64,000 nucleotides of DNA from Sipunculus nudus (Eukaryota > Annelida > Sipuncula > Golfingiida > Sipunculidae). Numbering within the stretch: position 1 is the first letter of the stretch; each line of letters begins with the position of its first letter. Of the stretch, positions 33,237 through 45,469 are shown piece by piece. The stretch is taken from contig CM049310.1 in the NCBI GenBank assembly GCA_026874595.1, forward strand, positions 46,287,058 to 46,351,057. Direction: 5' to 3'. The translations under genes and the position numbers were made by a program. The notes below the pieces were generated by a model that saw nothing but the letters and a program-made list of their open reading frames with translations, was not told the origin of the DNA and did not search any database.

Positions 33237-33570
33237 GGCCAAAAAATCAGTGCGGGCGGAGGGGAGGGGGGATTTATTTATTATTTTTTTATTTTTCCCT
33301 TTTTTGTATGTTTCGATGAGAATGTCATATGATCAGAGAAAAGCATGATAATAACAGTTTTATTTAGCTAAACAGGTAATAGCGCTTCATAACTAAGGTA
33401 ATCTGATCAAAATTGTATTATTTTATCTTCTTGAAAGAAATGTCCGATCGGCTGGAGCTCAAAATAGATAAGTTTCCATTGAAAATAAAAATAACAAAAA
33501 AATTTTGCGGTGGGTTAAAATAAATGCGTGCGGTGCCTGAGAACCATACCTTTTTATTTATTATTTGGCC
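33237..33570. mobile_element. MITE family A, copy 4 (left end degraded)
   Basis: Right end TGCCTGAGAACCATACC...TTTGGCC; left end GGCCAAAAAATCAGTGCGGG. In GPCR-1 intron 2. Confidence 0.65.
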
Positions 33571-33892
33571 AAACAGATCATTTCCAAAACGTAAGCTTTT
33601 ATGAAGGAATATGCTTAATTAATTAAATAAAACCAAAACCATACTTATCAATATATTTCAGTAATTCAAATTTCTGAGAAAACAGCTAATTTTTACAACA
33701 TCCCTATCCCGTTGATGAAGCTCAACAATGGTCACATGGTCAAATAACTACATTAAAAAGCTGCTGATTGTTTTTTTTTTCAGTGTCATAAATATTCTAA
33801 AAATGTAACTATGATAATCAGGCTGGTAACCAATGAGAGAATTCATGTCACTTGGTAACAGGATTCAGAAGATAGAGAAGGTTGCAAAATAT

Positions 33893-34170
33893 AAGGAAAA
33901 CAAAAATTGGGTTGTCAGGCATTTTTTTTCAGAAATCAGTGCGCGAGGGCGATTTTTTTAAACCTTTTTTGTATGTTTCGAAAAAAATGCATGATATTAA
34001 CGGAATTGATTTGCTAAACCGGTAAAAGCACCACTTAGTCGACATGACAAAGAAAAGTTGATCAAAATTGTATTATTTTATATTCATGAAAGAAATGTCC
34101 GAGCGGCTGGAGCTCTTAATTTTTAAGTTTCTATTGAAAATCAAAATAATTTTTTTATGCGGGAGTTTAA
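33893..34170. mobile_element. MITE family A, copy 5 (partial)
   Basis: 'ttgggttgtcaggcatttt' and 'gaaatgtccgagcggctgga' match copies 2 and 4; the right terminal repeat is missing. Confidence 0.6.
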
Positions 34171-34334
34171 AATTAAGTTTTCTTGTTGTAAAGTTTCACA
34201 TCTCACATTAGGCCTTCAGCCTCTCATCAGATTTATTGTCACATTGTGTGATAAAATATATTTAAGAGAATAATCGCCAAATTAAATACACACCGACGGG
34301 CTGAACAGACTATTGCACCTTCCTCCCCTCCTCC

Positions 34335-34500
34335 TCGTCGATGTTCATTGAGCTCAGCAACTCGTCCAGTGTAAAGTCGAGTCCATACATTCCGAGTGAA
34401 AATCTGAGTCCTTAAGACCCGAGTCCAAGTCCACTTTCTCTGATTCACAGTCATTTGGAATCCGAGACCGAGTCCAATACAAAGATCCTTTAACAGCAAT
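34335..34500. mobile_element. 'ACTCGAG' element, copy 2 (fragment)
   Basis: 'gagtccaagtccactttctc', 'ttggaatccgagaccgagtc' resemble the element at 21066-21560. Confidence 0.45.
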
Positions 34501-35214
34501 TTGAGAAGGAAATTTCAGGTAACCATGTAACTTTTTAAATTATTTCACACATATTTTTCCCTGAACAGTTAATTAAATTTATAACCCCCGATTCTGAGCA
34601 AAGCTTGGTGTAGATTTATTATTTTGTAATATTCTGTTGGTGTAGTTCACACATGTACAGAAGTCTTTATAATAAGTGACAGATTTTTTTTAATTGGACA
34701 TAAAATGCCAATATTTTCTCTTCCTAGTCATGAGTAAGAAATCGTCCACCACATAGCCTTATTGATATGATAATCATATTTAAATAAAAGTAGGATTTAT
34801 GTACCATATATTCAAATAATAAAATAATTAAAATCCTTAAATGTTCATAAATTTTACAGGTATGTATATCAAGGTTGTTTAATTCCAGAGGAATTTTAAC
34901 TGCACGGTGAAGGGTTAAAAAATTACGATTTTTTTTACCTGGCTCAAGAAAAACCTTGGTGAACCTTGACAACATGACAAAAAAAATTAACTGATAGGGG
35001 CCTGCGAGTCACGCTGGAAATCATAATAGAACACTTTTTCCAAGGTTCTGATAAAAATATTTGCTGTGTGGTACAATTGAAATCAGTGGCTTGTATGGTC
35101 ATATTTTATTTGCTAAATTATATAAAAAAAATTGTTTCACAAAAAATTGTGTTGGTTACCCTGGCAACGAGAACTGAAGTTTAAAACAGTTTTGGCTACC
35201 GCAGTTTCCGCTGT

Positions 35215-35465
35215 CAAGCCGTCATGACAAACGGGGAGATAAACTTTCCGAGTTAAACCAGCCTCGTTATTAATAGAATAATGAATATACGTAATTTAGC
35301 CATGAATGTAATATTTAATATCTTTTCCACCAGAATAAAGTCATATTTTGTCTTAACTGGGGAAAATGACAGTTCGACAAGCAGAGGAAAATTTAGAGAT
35401 ACTGTTAGAATTGGCGTGCACATCTATTTATACTAGAATTGATCTGAACCCTTTAGCTTGTGTTA
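35215..35465 (+). repeat. Dispersed segment, copy 2 of 2 near GPCR-1
   Basis: Direct, diverged copy of 30380-30660. It has a longer open frame (MTVRQAEENLEILLELACTS) that is broken in copy 1. No family recognised. Confidence 0.6.
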
Positions 35466-35670
35466 CGGAACCTAATATAAACAGATCACGTATGCGTGAT
35501 GAACACAAATCTTGTAACGGAAAAAAAAAAAAAAAGAAACCAGATTCTGTAACACTAGGCAGCGTGCAATGTCTAGGGGAATGAATAAAGAAGTCAGTGG
35601 TTTTTTTGTTAACAAATAACTATAATTTATTCTTATACAGTAAAACAGCGGTATAGCAACAAGTCAATAC

Positions 35671-37113
35671 TAGGGCTGGGTATCGGTCCGCCTCTTCCGA
35701 TACAATACGTATTACGATACAGTTAATTCGATACCGATACGTATTGACGATACGTTTATTTTTCTTTCCATTTCTAAGTAAAAGTTCTGTTTCTTGTTTA
35801 TATATATATATTTGTATTTTAACGTACAACATATTTACTATGCTATGCACTTAAGCAGCTTAAGCTTGATATTAAATAGATAATCAGACCAGTTGATTTT
35901 AATTATCAAAATCTATATAATCTAGACTACCAAAATCTGAATCTTCTTTGTGCCTTTAGCTCCCCCCCCCCCCCCCCCCCCCCGTGCACAAACACTTTTT
36001 TTTCGTTTGGTGGGGAAGATCATAGGCTGTGTTTTTATGTCATGTAATTACTGTTTTGTATATTTCTGTGAATATGAATCCCATTAGTCACTCTCCTGTT
36101 TGTACAGGGTTAGTCCCCAGGCTTTAACCATTTATTTGACATCTGATGTCCAACGCGGGAGTTCCGAGTAACCTATGACTTGCTGCGTAAAGATTTTCAA
36201 AGTAATTCATAATCTAAGTCCAGTGTTATCTTAAACAGTACTTCACTACACCTATTTCTGGTCGTGTCACCAGACTTGCTAGCTATGGACCGGCAGTGCT
36301 GGTAACAAATAGTATTACGTATGGAACCCACTCGCTAAAACATTTTGGCACTATGCTATGAAATTCTCTTCTGATAGACTATAAAAATGCAGAGTCCCTT
36401 AGAGCATTCAAAATAAAGTTATCGTACTGTAAAGGGGCATCCTGCGGTTGTAAACTGTGTAATACTTAATATCACTTTGTAAAAATTGACATCTTTCTTT
36501 GGGCCGTATGCCATTTCCAATTTGTTTTGTCACTTCATGCCTTATTGTGATTTTTTTTTCAATATGAATTGGTCACTGTAATTTATAAGGACTATAAATC
36601 AAATGTTATTCGCCTTATACAACTTCATGCTTATCTTTGATCCTTAAAATTGATCAGACTTGTGATACTTATTTTTATGTAAGTAAATGTATTTTTATTA
36701 TTATTTATAATATTTTAAATTATTTAATTTCAATTAATGTATGATAAGAGTGTGGTTGGTCATAATAGCCTATGGTTAATGCTGTCTTTGTTTGTAAAAA
36801 CAAAAAAAAATATTTGCATTATATCGAATAGTCAGAATCATCCTCCTATTATCACTCACATGTGCCTGCTTGTCATGAAAGTACTGATGTGCATGCGTAT
36901 ATACATTTATAAACAAGTTTTAAAAGCCAAAGCAACAAATAAACAGTGCATTTAAATTTATAAATCGTTTTGGTTATATTTAAAGTTAGAGTTATATCCC
37001 TATGCATTAGCAATCAATCGATACGACCAATACAGCATGCAACGCATTTCGATTATCGTATCGACGTCGTGTATCGATTCGTATCGATATATCGATATAT
37101 TGATACAGCCCTA
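35671..37113. mobile_element. 1.44-kb non-autonomous TIR element with 8-bp target duplication
   Basis: Ends TAGGGCTGGGTATCG... and ...CGATATATTGATACAGCCCTA, flanked by GTCAATAC at 35663-35670 and 37114-37121. Ends and the 8-bp duplication are hAT-like. It contains a ~22-base poly(C) tract (35961-35983) and no transposase frame. It sits in GPCR-1 intron 2, about 320 bases before the main exon. Confidence 0.82.
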
Positions 37114-37432
37114 GTCAATACAATCAAAGAGAAAATAATGTATGTGCACAGTGTCTGGATACCAACCCAAGGCTAAACTTTTCAACGAGAGTTTAACCAG
37201 TACGGATTAAACATAGAATATAATACGCGGCCAGACACGAGTGCCAGAACAGGAGTTACGCCCGTGTCACATACTAAAAAGAGCACCTGTAACACTTGTA
37301 CTGCCACTTCAGCGTCTTCATTTATTTAAAAATCGACGTTTGGGTTGCAGGTTGCCGCTAGTGTTAAGAGAAACAAATCAACAAGGCTTCAAAGAGATTT
37401 AATTTGGCTTGTATGTTTTTCATATATTTTAG

Positions 37433-38467
37433 ATGTCAACAGAGACGCCACAGAACGTGTCGCAGACAATATGGAACCAGAGCAACACGAGTGACGCGTT
37501 CTGGTCGGTCGGAAACGCCACGCCAACGGTCGTCCCACGTGAGCAGGAGCCGACCTACGTTTACCTCGGGATAGAGGGTGTCATCTTCGTGCTGATTATG
37601 ACATTCAACATTCTGACCATTATAACCCTCATCAAAACCCCATCTCTTCGCAATGGCACAAGTATATGCATGATCAGCCTTTGCGTTGCAGATCTTAATG
37701 TAGGTCTGTCCATCATAGCCTGCGCTTTCATAGATTATCTCCCTCATCTGATGAACCTGGCTGGTCAGACCTCCGTCTGTATGCTTTGTCTCCTGCTACA
37801 GATGGCCAGTGTTCATGGATCTGCCTTTGGATTGTTGCTAACGGCAATCGAACGTTTTACGGCAATCATCTACCCCCTCCGATACCCGTCCATCATGACC
37901 CTCCCCCGTTTGCGTGCTATGGTGGTCGTAACGTGGTGCTGGGTCATTATAACAAACATCATCCCGCTGGGATTTATAAAGCTTTCTGAAGGTATGCCAT
38001 GTTACGGCGGGGTTGTGTTACCACCAATAGTGACTGATCTAGCTTATATCGTTAATTCCACTTTACCGTTGTCGGTTACGGTGATCCTGTACCTGTGGAT
38101 TGCCTGCGTGGCGCGTCAGCAAAAACAGCGAATAACGGCACAAGAAGCAGCCGTTGGTGCTCAGGCAACAACAAGTGATTTTCGGATCCTGAAGATGATG
38201 GCGCTGGTCCTGGGTGTGTACCTGCTTTGTTTCATCCCCGCTATTATCTTAACGTACTATCTGGCGCGCGCTCAGGACTACCCGAACTGGCTGGCTGTCT
38301 GTTTCAGAATCAGCATGATCCTGGTGTTAGCCAACTCCTTCATGAACCCAATCATCTACATGTGGAAGAGCAACACGTTTAGAAGCAGTCTTAAGCGACT
38401 GTTTCGCTTTCAGCCCTCTGACGTCATTGACACAACCACGGCTGGTGGCTCTGCGGACCCTTCTTAA
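37433..38467 (+). CDS. GPCR-1 exon 3: class A (rhodopsin-family) G-protein-coupled receptor, seven TM segments
   Basis: Plasma-membrane receptor. Acceptor CATATATTTTAG directly before an ATG; 344 codons, stop TAA. Residues counted from this ATG: N-glycosylation sites at 8, 15, 18 and 28; TM1 about 43-67 with the conserved Asn59; TM2 with Asp87; TM3 Cys116 and the E-R-F (140-142) version of DRY; TM4 Trp168/170; second-loop Cys190; TM6 with CFIP (266-269) in place of CWxP; TM7 NPIIY (305-309); a basic helix 8 (KSNTFRSSLKRLF). Membrane helices have no introns, as in many class A genes. Ligand not identifiable; helix 7/8 resembles the melanocortin/cannabinoid/adenosine-type group, weakly. The paralogue lies 15 kb downstream. 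Confidence 0.93.
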   Translation: MSTETPQNVSQTIWNQSNTSDAFWSVGNATPTVVPREQEPTYVYLGIEGVIFVLIMTFNILTIITLIKTPSLRNGTSICMISLCVADLNVGLSIIACAFIDYLPHLMNLAGQTSVCMLCLLLQMASVHGSAFGLLLTAIERFTAIIYPLRYPSIMTLPRLRAMVVVTWCWVIITNIIPLGFIKLSEGMPCYGGVVLPPIVTDLAYIVNSTLPLSVTVILYLWIACVARQQKQRITAQEAAVGAQATTSDFRILKMMALVLGVYLLCFIPAIILTYYLARAQDYPNWLAVCFRISMILVLANSFMNPIIYMWKSNTFRSSLKRLFRFQPSDVIDTTTAGGSADPS

Positions 38468-38495
38468 GCCTAAGTCACATTAACGGCCGAGATCC

Positions 38496-38626
38496 CAGGC
38501 GCGGATCCAGAGGGGGCTTTGGTGGTTGAACCCCCCCCCCCCTTTCAAAAAACGACCTTTTTTATAAAAATATTATGCTTGACACCCGTTGACCCCTCCC
38601 TGCAAAAGATCCTGGATCCGCGCCTG
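38496..38626. mobile_element. MITE family B, copy 2, in the GPCR-1 3' flank
   Basis: CAGGCGCGGATCCAG and CCTGGATCCGCGCCTG are inverted ends 131 bp apart, starting 29 bases after the GPCR-1 stop, with a poly(C) tract inside. Confidence 0.8.
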
Positions 38627-38998
38627 GTTCTGGTGGATTTTTAAAATCGGACGACGTCGTTCGGAATTCGTCCGACGCTCTTTAACACGACCGAGGCTCC
38701 TCAGTGCTCCGCCTGACCAGTTTTGACTTGTCAGCTTTGTCCGGGCGGAATTCACGCCACTGGCAAGTTTAGGCTCTTCCCGAGCTGCTACCGAGCAAAA
38801 CTTTTGCCGAATTTCCAGCCAGTCCTCGTCGCTCTTTAACTCCGCGCTAAAGAGCGACGAGCTTCTGTACGAGCTGTTGAAATACTGACGAAGCCCGTCC
38901 GAGTAAACAATGTCCGGCCGAAGTTCGCCCGAAAAGTCCACTTTTAGGCCTAAAACAACTTTGGGGCTCGTTGACGTGAAGTGACTGGGGCGACCGCC

Positions 38999-39330
38999 TT
39001 CTGTGGCTTAGGGATAAAGCACAGGACTCAAAGCCGGGAGATAGTGAGTTCGAATCATGGCCGAGGCGGTGAGATTTTTTACGGTCGGGCCCCCACCCAG
39101 GGTGAGCGCTCTGCAGGCTCAATGGGAAGGCCGTGCCCAACGGCCATGTTTCACTCACAAAACGAGTGCGCCTTTCCGGGTTTCTTGGTGGTATGACCCA
39201 GCAATGGGGACGATTACGCACGAAGGGCCCGCATGTGCAGTAGTCATCGGGCCTGGTTGACGCCAGGATAGATATTGAGAGGAAGCGTGTGATACTGCTC
39301 TTTCACGAAGTCCGAAACCGAATGAAATTC
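38999..39330 (+). mobile_element. tRNA-headed SINE
   Basis: 'gtggcttagggataaagcac' (A-box side) and GTGAGTTCGAATCATGG (B-box) about 45 bases later, followed by a ~230-base non-tRNA body. The acceptor stem does not pair, so it is not a tRNA gene. Confidence 0.6.
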
Positions 39331-39639
39331 TTCAGATGTACATATACGTAGTTAAGTTAGCATTTCAAAAATGGAGGCGGTTACCTCCACCAAAAAAAAA
39401 ATAAAAAAATAAAAAAAGTGATGTGACTCGGGCTTTAAATCAGTGCGCAAAGACAATACGCTTAAGGTGACTTCATTGGCCTTGTTACAGTGGAATGACT
39501 TTCCATTCTCACTTTCAGGGGCCGAAGTACCTTTTGCCCTCTCACTTTTTTATGGAAATAAAAACTCATAATTTCGAGATTATTCCTTCAACAAGTTTAG
39601 TGTCAATCAGAGCGACTTAATAATATAAGATAATTTTTA

Positions 39640-39745
39640 TTCAGGGGAAATTATAGTACAGGGGGTCGATGCCGGATTCGAACCCACTTGGCACGCAAGT
39701 CCAGCAATCCAACAAGCATCTATGGCGAGACAGTTTGGTTCTCTG
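39640..39745 (-). mobile_element. tRNA-like SINE head
   Basis: The minus strand has GTGGGTTCGAATCCGGCATC (B-box). No foldable acceptor stem was found. The span 39746-40240 shows nothing further. Confidence 0.4.
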
Positions 39746-40239
39746 TTATATGCACTTTCTTCATATTTTTTCAATCATTATGCATCTGAAACTGAGAACA
39801 TTTTACATTCGGTATGCATCAACTGCCTGATAGAATTGTTGATTGTTTGAAAATGGATGTGATTCAAATAAAATTTAAAAGATAAAAATAAAATAATGAA
39901 TATCGTGCAAAATACTCTCATAATTATAACAAATGTATATTTCATAATAGTTCGTGGCAGTTTAGAAAATTATAATTTGGGAGGGCGTATTTTGCCCTCT
40001 TGACCATATAGGTGGGAATTAAGAGATTTTTAGTTGGTTCATTGTTTCAGAGGATAGGACATCTGTCGGTACGCCCATGGATTGTCCTCCTAATTATTCT
40101 TAGCAAACAAAGCCCATGGCTTACCTTGTACCGTTGATGTATGTATCTTAAATTATTATCTACGTTGTAGAAGAATTGTGTAATAAACGGAATACATGAG
40201 GATTCAAAGTTTCGTATTTCGTTCTCATAATTTTTGTCT

Positions 40240-41412
40240 GAGTAAAACTGTGACAGGGGCTGAATGCGTTATATGTGGGGGCGACGAGGGTGGATCCCTA
40301 AAGACGTTCGATGCGTGGTTGTGTTGGCGGCGAGGGAGCCTCCCCGTTGACGTTGAATGCGTGATTATATGGGCGGCGAGGGTGGCTCCCTGTGGACGTT
40401 GAATGCGTGGTTGTCTAGGTGGCGAGGGCGGCTCCTTGTGGACGTTGGATGTATTGTTGTGTTGATGGCTCCCGTTGACGTTGGATGTGTGGTAGTGTTG
40501 GTGGCTCCTCGTGGACGTTGAATATGTGGTTGCGTGGGTGGCTCTGTATGGATGTTAGATGTGTAGTTTTCTGGGCGGCGAAGACGGTTGCTCCCCATGA
40601 ACGTTGGATGCGTGGTTTGTGGTTCGAGAGGTTGGCTCTCCATGGATGTTGGATGTGTGGTTGCGTGGGTGGCTCCACATGGATGTTAGATGTGTGGTTG
40701 TGTGGGCGACGAAGAGGGTGGCTCCCCATGGTGTTGGATGTAATATGTGTGTGGGCGACGAGGGTGGCTTCCTGTGGACGTTTGATGCGGTTTTTTGTAG
40801 GCGGCGAGGATGGTTTCCCGTAGATGATGGATGCTTGTTTGTGGGAGAGGCGAGGGTGGCTCCCGGCCCCGTGGACGTTGGATGCGTGATTTTGTGGGCG
40901 ACGAGGGTGGCTCCCCGTGGACGTTGAATGTATGGTTGCGTGGGTGACTCCGTATGGATGTTAGATGTGTAGTTGTGTGGGCGGCGAAGATGGTTGCTCC
41001 CCATGGACGTTGGATGCGTGGTTGTGTGGTTCGAGAGGTTGGCTCCCCATGGATGTTAGATGTGTGGATGCGTGGGTGGCTCCACATGGATGTTAGATGT
41101 GTGGTTGTGTGGGCGATGAAGAGGTTGGCTTCCCATGGTATTGGATGTAATATGTCTGTGGGCGACGAGGGTGGCTTCCCGTGGACGTTTGATGCGTTGT
41201 TTTGTAGGCGGCGAGGATGGCTTTCCGTAGATGATGGTTGCTTGTTTGTGGGAGAGGCGAGGGTGGCTCCCGGCCCCGTGGACGTTGGATGCGTAATTAT
41301 GTGGGCGACGAGGGTGGCTCCCCGTGGAGGCTTCGCGTGTTTTTGTGGCTGGCTCATCGTGCACGTTGGATGCGCGGTTGTGTGGACGGCGTCAATTATG
41401 GTTCTCCATTGA
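40240..41412 (+). repeat. Minisatellite with 406-bp higher-order unit, left arm
   Basis: Degenerate ~45-60 base units of the type 'cgtggacgttggatgcgtgg' + 'gggcgacgagggtggctcc'. Two higher-order copies are clear: 40550-40955 and 40956-41361. Several long open frames on both strands are by-products of the repeat. The array resumes at 45470. Confidence 0.85.
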
Positions 41413-41414
41413 TA

Positions 41415-43945
41415 GTGTGGGGGCATATGTCACCGAGTAATTTTTCCCTGTAAAAAGTGGACACCCCACATTTTTGTGATCCTTAGACCTTAAACTTTAC
41501 AAAAAAATATGGTGCCAATTTTTCTATAGTGGTTTTGTCATTTTTTCAGGTCAAATTTGATTTTAGAGCAAAAATTGAGGACCATTATATATAAATATTT
41601 CATACAGAGAGATATTTAGCAACAAAACACCTCAAAATGGTTAGTAAGATATATTACATCACAATAACTTAGACTAGACACTCAAATACTGCGTTAAGAC
41701 GTTTATTACAATATTAGAGAGCACCCGTAGAGCGCAAACCTCCGCCAACACATGGATCCGCATCAAGATCCATCAGACTAATCATGAAAATTAATCAGCT
41801 GTTGTTTGTCCACCAGTATATTGTTCTACAAAATTTCATTGATGAATTCATTAAAAAATTCATATAGAGACAACAAGGTATCCTTTGGTAGTTTCTGCAA
41901 TGTACATATGGCGGACCACTTGCTGATTTTTAGGCAACCTGTATCGTATAAAGTATGGCTCCACTTTCCTTGGTTTTAACCAGTGACTAAATATTTGCTT
42001 CATTTATACATAACATATGAAAATGGCCCTGTTATTCTTCCATTTGATATGATTTTGTAATTGCGTTATCCTATTGTTCGATTATTACACCACCAACATC
42101 ACTATCCGCTCGCTGAGAGTGAAGGTATAGAAACCCGTCTCTTACGGTTAGTTCATCCAAAGTATATTTAAGGGTTCCTAAGGAATTCTAGGGAGTATTT
42201 TTATGTTTTTTGGTCATAATCCAAAAAATAATTTTAAGGCGGATGACTAAATTTTTTACATATTTTGTGAAGAATAAACAACAGAAAAAGGACAACTTTG
42301 ACTGGATTTAGTGCCAGATCCTCTCTAACCCAACCCAAAGTTTTAGGAAATTCTACCTAGTCCACCATTCACAGTTAAATGGAGTACATATTAAGAAGCA
42401 AAATAATAATAATAAAAATAATAATAATAATAATAAAATTGTTCATATAACCTCAGCTCTGTGCGGGCAATAGCATATCATTTGGGAACAATTATACCTT
42501 CTGTTGAGTAGCTATTTTCATCAGTTATTTACAGACATCTATTTACAGACATTTACAGTAGAATGAGACATGTAAAGGACAGATAATCAACATTGAATGA
42601 AATGCATGTTTTGCTGCAGAATTCATTAAGGAGAGTGTTTTGAAAAACAAAATAAAGGGACATTAAAAATTTAGAATTTTAGAAAAGTCCTTTCGAAGGA
42701 AACAAACTTGAAGTAAATATCAAATCATAACAAAAAAGTGTCATCATTAGTCATAATGTTATCGAACGTGTTTAAGAAAGTAAATATCAAATCATAACAA
42801 AAAAAGTGTCATCATTAGTCATAATGTTATCGAACGTGTTTACAGTTGTTCTTCTATCCCATCTTTAACACCACCACCCCCCCCCCCCCCCCCCACGGAT
42901 GGTCTATTTTTTAATCTAATTTGTTTGGTGGTACAATTTCTTTTATACATTTATGGGAATATGAAACCGAGGCATTCAGGTTATACCAGTACAATAACAA
43001 AAACGGACAAATCTTAACAGAAACTATGGTAAAACCAATGGTAAAGTTTAAATATAACAATGGTAAAGTTAAATGCTGGTTATTGTTGAATTCTTGTCGC
43101 TTTTTCATTATCCTTAAATAACTTGTGATGGCACAGTGGCTCCATAGGCTGTTCCATCCGTCGGAGAAAGATCACTGGTACAACATTCATTTTTTTATGA
43201 AAATAGAAATCTGTAGACAATGAGTAGCACCCAGCTTGTACTATCTATATATATGAAAATTATGAAATAAAGAATAAAGAAAAGTCTATTCTTATATTTT
43301 ATAAAATCTGACTGGTTATATCATTAAATGCAGGGTATGTCGGATGCAACAGCGGAATGTACATCTTTGATTGGAGCCCATTTTTTTTAGCATTTTATAC
43401 CTGCTTAACTAATGCTCGTTTTCCCTTAAATAGTGACCCAGAACAATTTTGATTTATTGCACAAGCTAACAAAATGACACGTGCCTTATACAACACACAA
43501 ATGCCTTGAATGTAACTAAAGGTTTTTGCATTTCTTGTTGGTTATTGTAATTTTAATAAAGGCCATAAAAACAATAACAAAATTGTTTGGTTTATAATAT
43601 TGGGACCGGTATAGAGGAAGTCAACATTAAGGTTGTTTTAACAGCACATACAAATTCCCTTTTAAGTACATTGAACTTTTCTGAAACGGCGCATGTTCAA
43701 GAAATTTTCAAGGAACCAAGTCTCAAAGAATCTGAGCTTAGTTCGTGTTTCTTACTGCTGGTCCAACTTACTGCTTAATGATCTCACCTAAATAATAATT
43801 TGTTAAAAAGTAGAAATAATCAAATCATTATTTGTACGTTCATTTGGCAAATGTTAAAATTAAATATTAAAACCTGTCTTGTAAAAAAAATATTTTATTT
43901 AAAATGATTTTGCAAGAAAATACAATTGTGTATGAATGCATCACA

Positions 43946-43976
<31 letters not shown>

Positions 43977-43986
43977 CCTTCTCACC

Positions 43987-44051
<65 letters not shown>

Positions 44052-44421
44052 TATATAAATATATATATAAATATATATATATATATGTGTGTGTGTGTGT
44101 AGTTATACAAATAGACGGATCAAATTTTGTCAGACATTTTTACTACTACGTAGTTTCGTGCAACGTGCTGCACTCATCACTGTCTGATTGATTAAATAGC
44201 TCTGATGTCATTCCATCACTCTAGCACTCTAGCAGTTGCTAATTGCAGGAAAACCATTAGATTAATTTATATATATATATATATATATATTTACTACGTA
44301 TAATGATTAGTGGTACAGCCGTGCTAGTCTGTATAGTGGAAGTGTAGGTTTGGAGTAAGAGTGATGCCTTTCAGATAGACTAATATCAATAAACATGTTA
44401 CTATCTAAAATGCGTCACTCT

Positions 44422-44463
<42 letters not shown>

Positions 44464-45467
44464 GCACACATATGTGTGTGTGTCATTCATTTTTACCTCA
44501 ATGTATAGGAAAATTACGTGTCTAAGAAACTACACGGGTTGGAGCTACCTTATGGGATAGCTGAAATGACTAGAGATTACCATTGCTTTTAGAAAAAAAT
44601 TAACACTTATCCTCTGAAGAAAACTGTCAAGGAACATAAACATTTGCAACAGTATGTAAATTATCTCATGCCATTTGTTCATTAGTTTGGCAAAACCATC
44701 CCTGAACACAGACTTACAATTTCCAATTCACCTGTTTCATTCATTGTTATGGTTCTGTGTGTGAGTAAACACAGTCCACGTGTGTCTGTGTACCATAAAA
44801 AGACCATAACTAGAGGTCGTCTGTTCTTGCGCGTGCTCAACTCCCAAACAAAGAGAAATCACATGGAAGATAAAAAAAGATACACTATTGGGATGCTTGA
44901 GAAAATCTTGATTTGGAAAGTAGCGCGGTTTGGCCGCCAGGTCGCATGCGCGCTATGTTTACATTTGTACCACTGATCTCGCAAACCTAACATCACTTGT
45001 GTACAGGAGTACTTAAATGGTTTACAATGAGATATTTGCATATACAATAATATTTTAAGGAGAAAAAAAACCAAGCTATGTGTATTAAGCATTTAACACT
45101 ATATGTGTTTATCAAATATACTTGGTATTTGAATAGGTACATTTAATATAACCAAAAAATAATTTTAGACAATCCCAAACTAGTCAGAGAACTAAGTTTG
45201 TGTGTTTAGTATGTAAATACATTCCAAAAAGAACCTTTCCTATCCTCTTGTCCCAGCTTACTTTGTTTATGTTTCGGTCAAAGTTGATTAATTTAACATT
45301 TTAAATACTATTTTAATACAAACTGAAAGACATGTCAAAACTGAATAAAAAAATTGGCACCATGTTTTTAAGGCTTCATAGAAAGGTGAAGAACAAAAAT
45401 GCATGGGGTGTCACATTTTTACAAACAAAATTTACTCAGGACGAATTTGCTACATATGCCCCTACAC
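41415..45467. mobile_element. ~4.05-kb TIR element inserted in the minisatellite
   Basis: Left end GTGTGGGGGCATATGT, right end ACATATGCCCCTACAC, each flanked by TA. The inverted similarity continues inward about 130 bases ('tggtgccaattttt' on the left, 'aaaaattggcaccat' on the right). The minisatellite continues in the same orientation on both sides. No transposase frame. The interior holds a 65-bp tandem duplication (42715-42845), CT/TA/TG microsatellites (43948-44100, 44269-44290, 44423-44455) and a family D piece (44738-45060). Confidence 0.7.
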
Positions 45468-45469
45468 TA

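Noticed and set aside
38999-39075. Possible tRNA gene
   Set aside because: B-box and A-box-like blocks are present but the acceptor stem does not pair, and a SINE body follows.
40365-41426. Several open frames of 100-246 codons on both strands
   Set aside because: All follow the minisatellite unit, overlap each other in different frames, and have no splice or start context.
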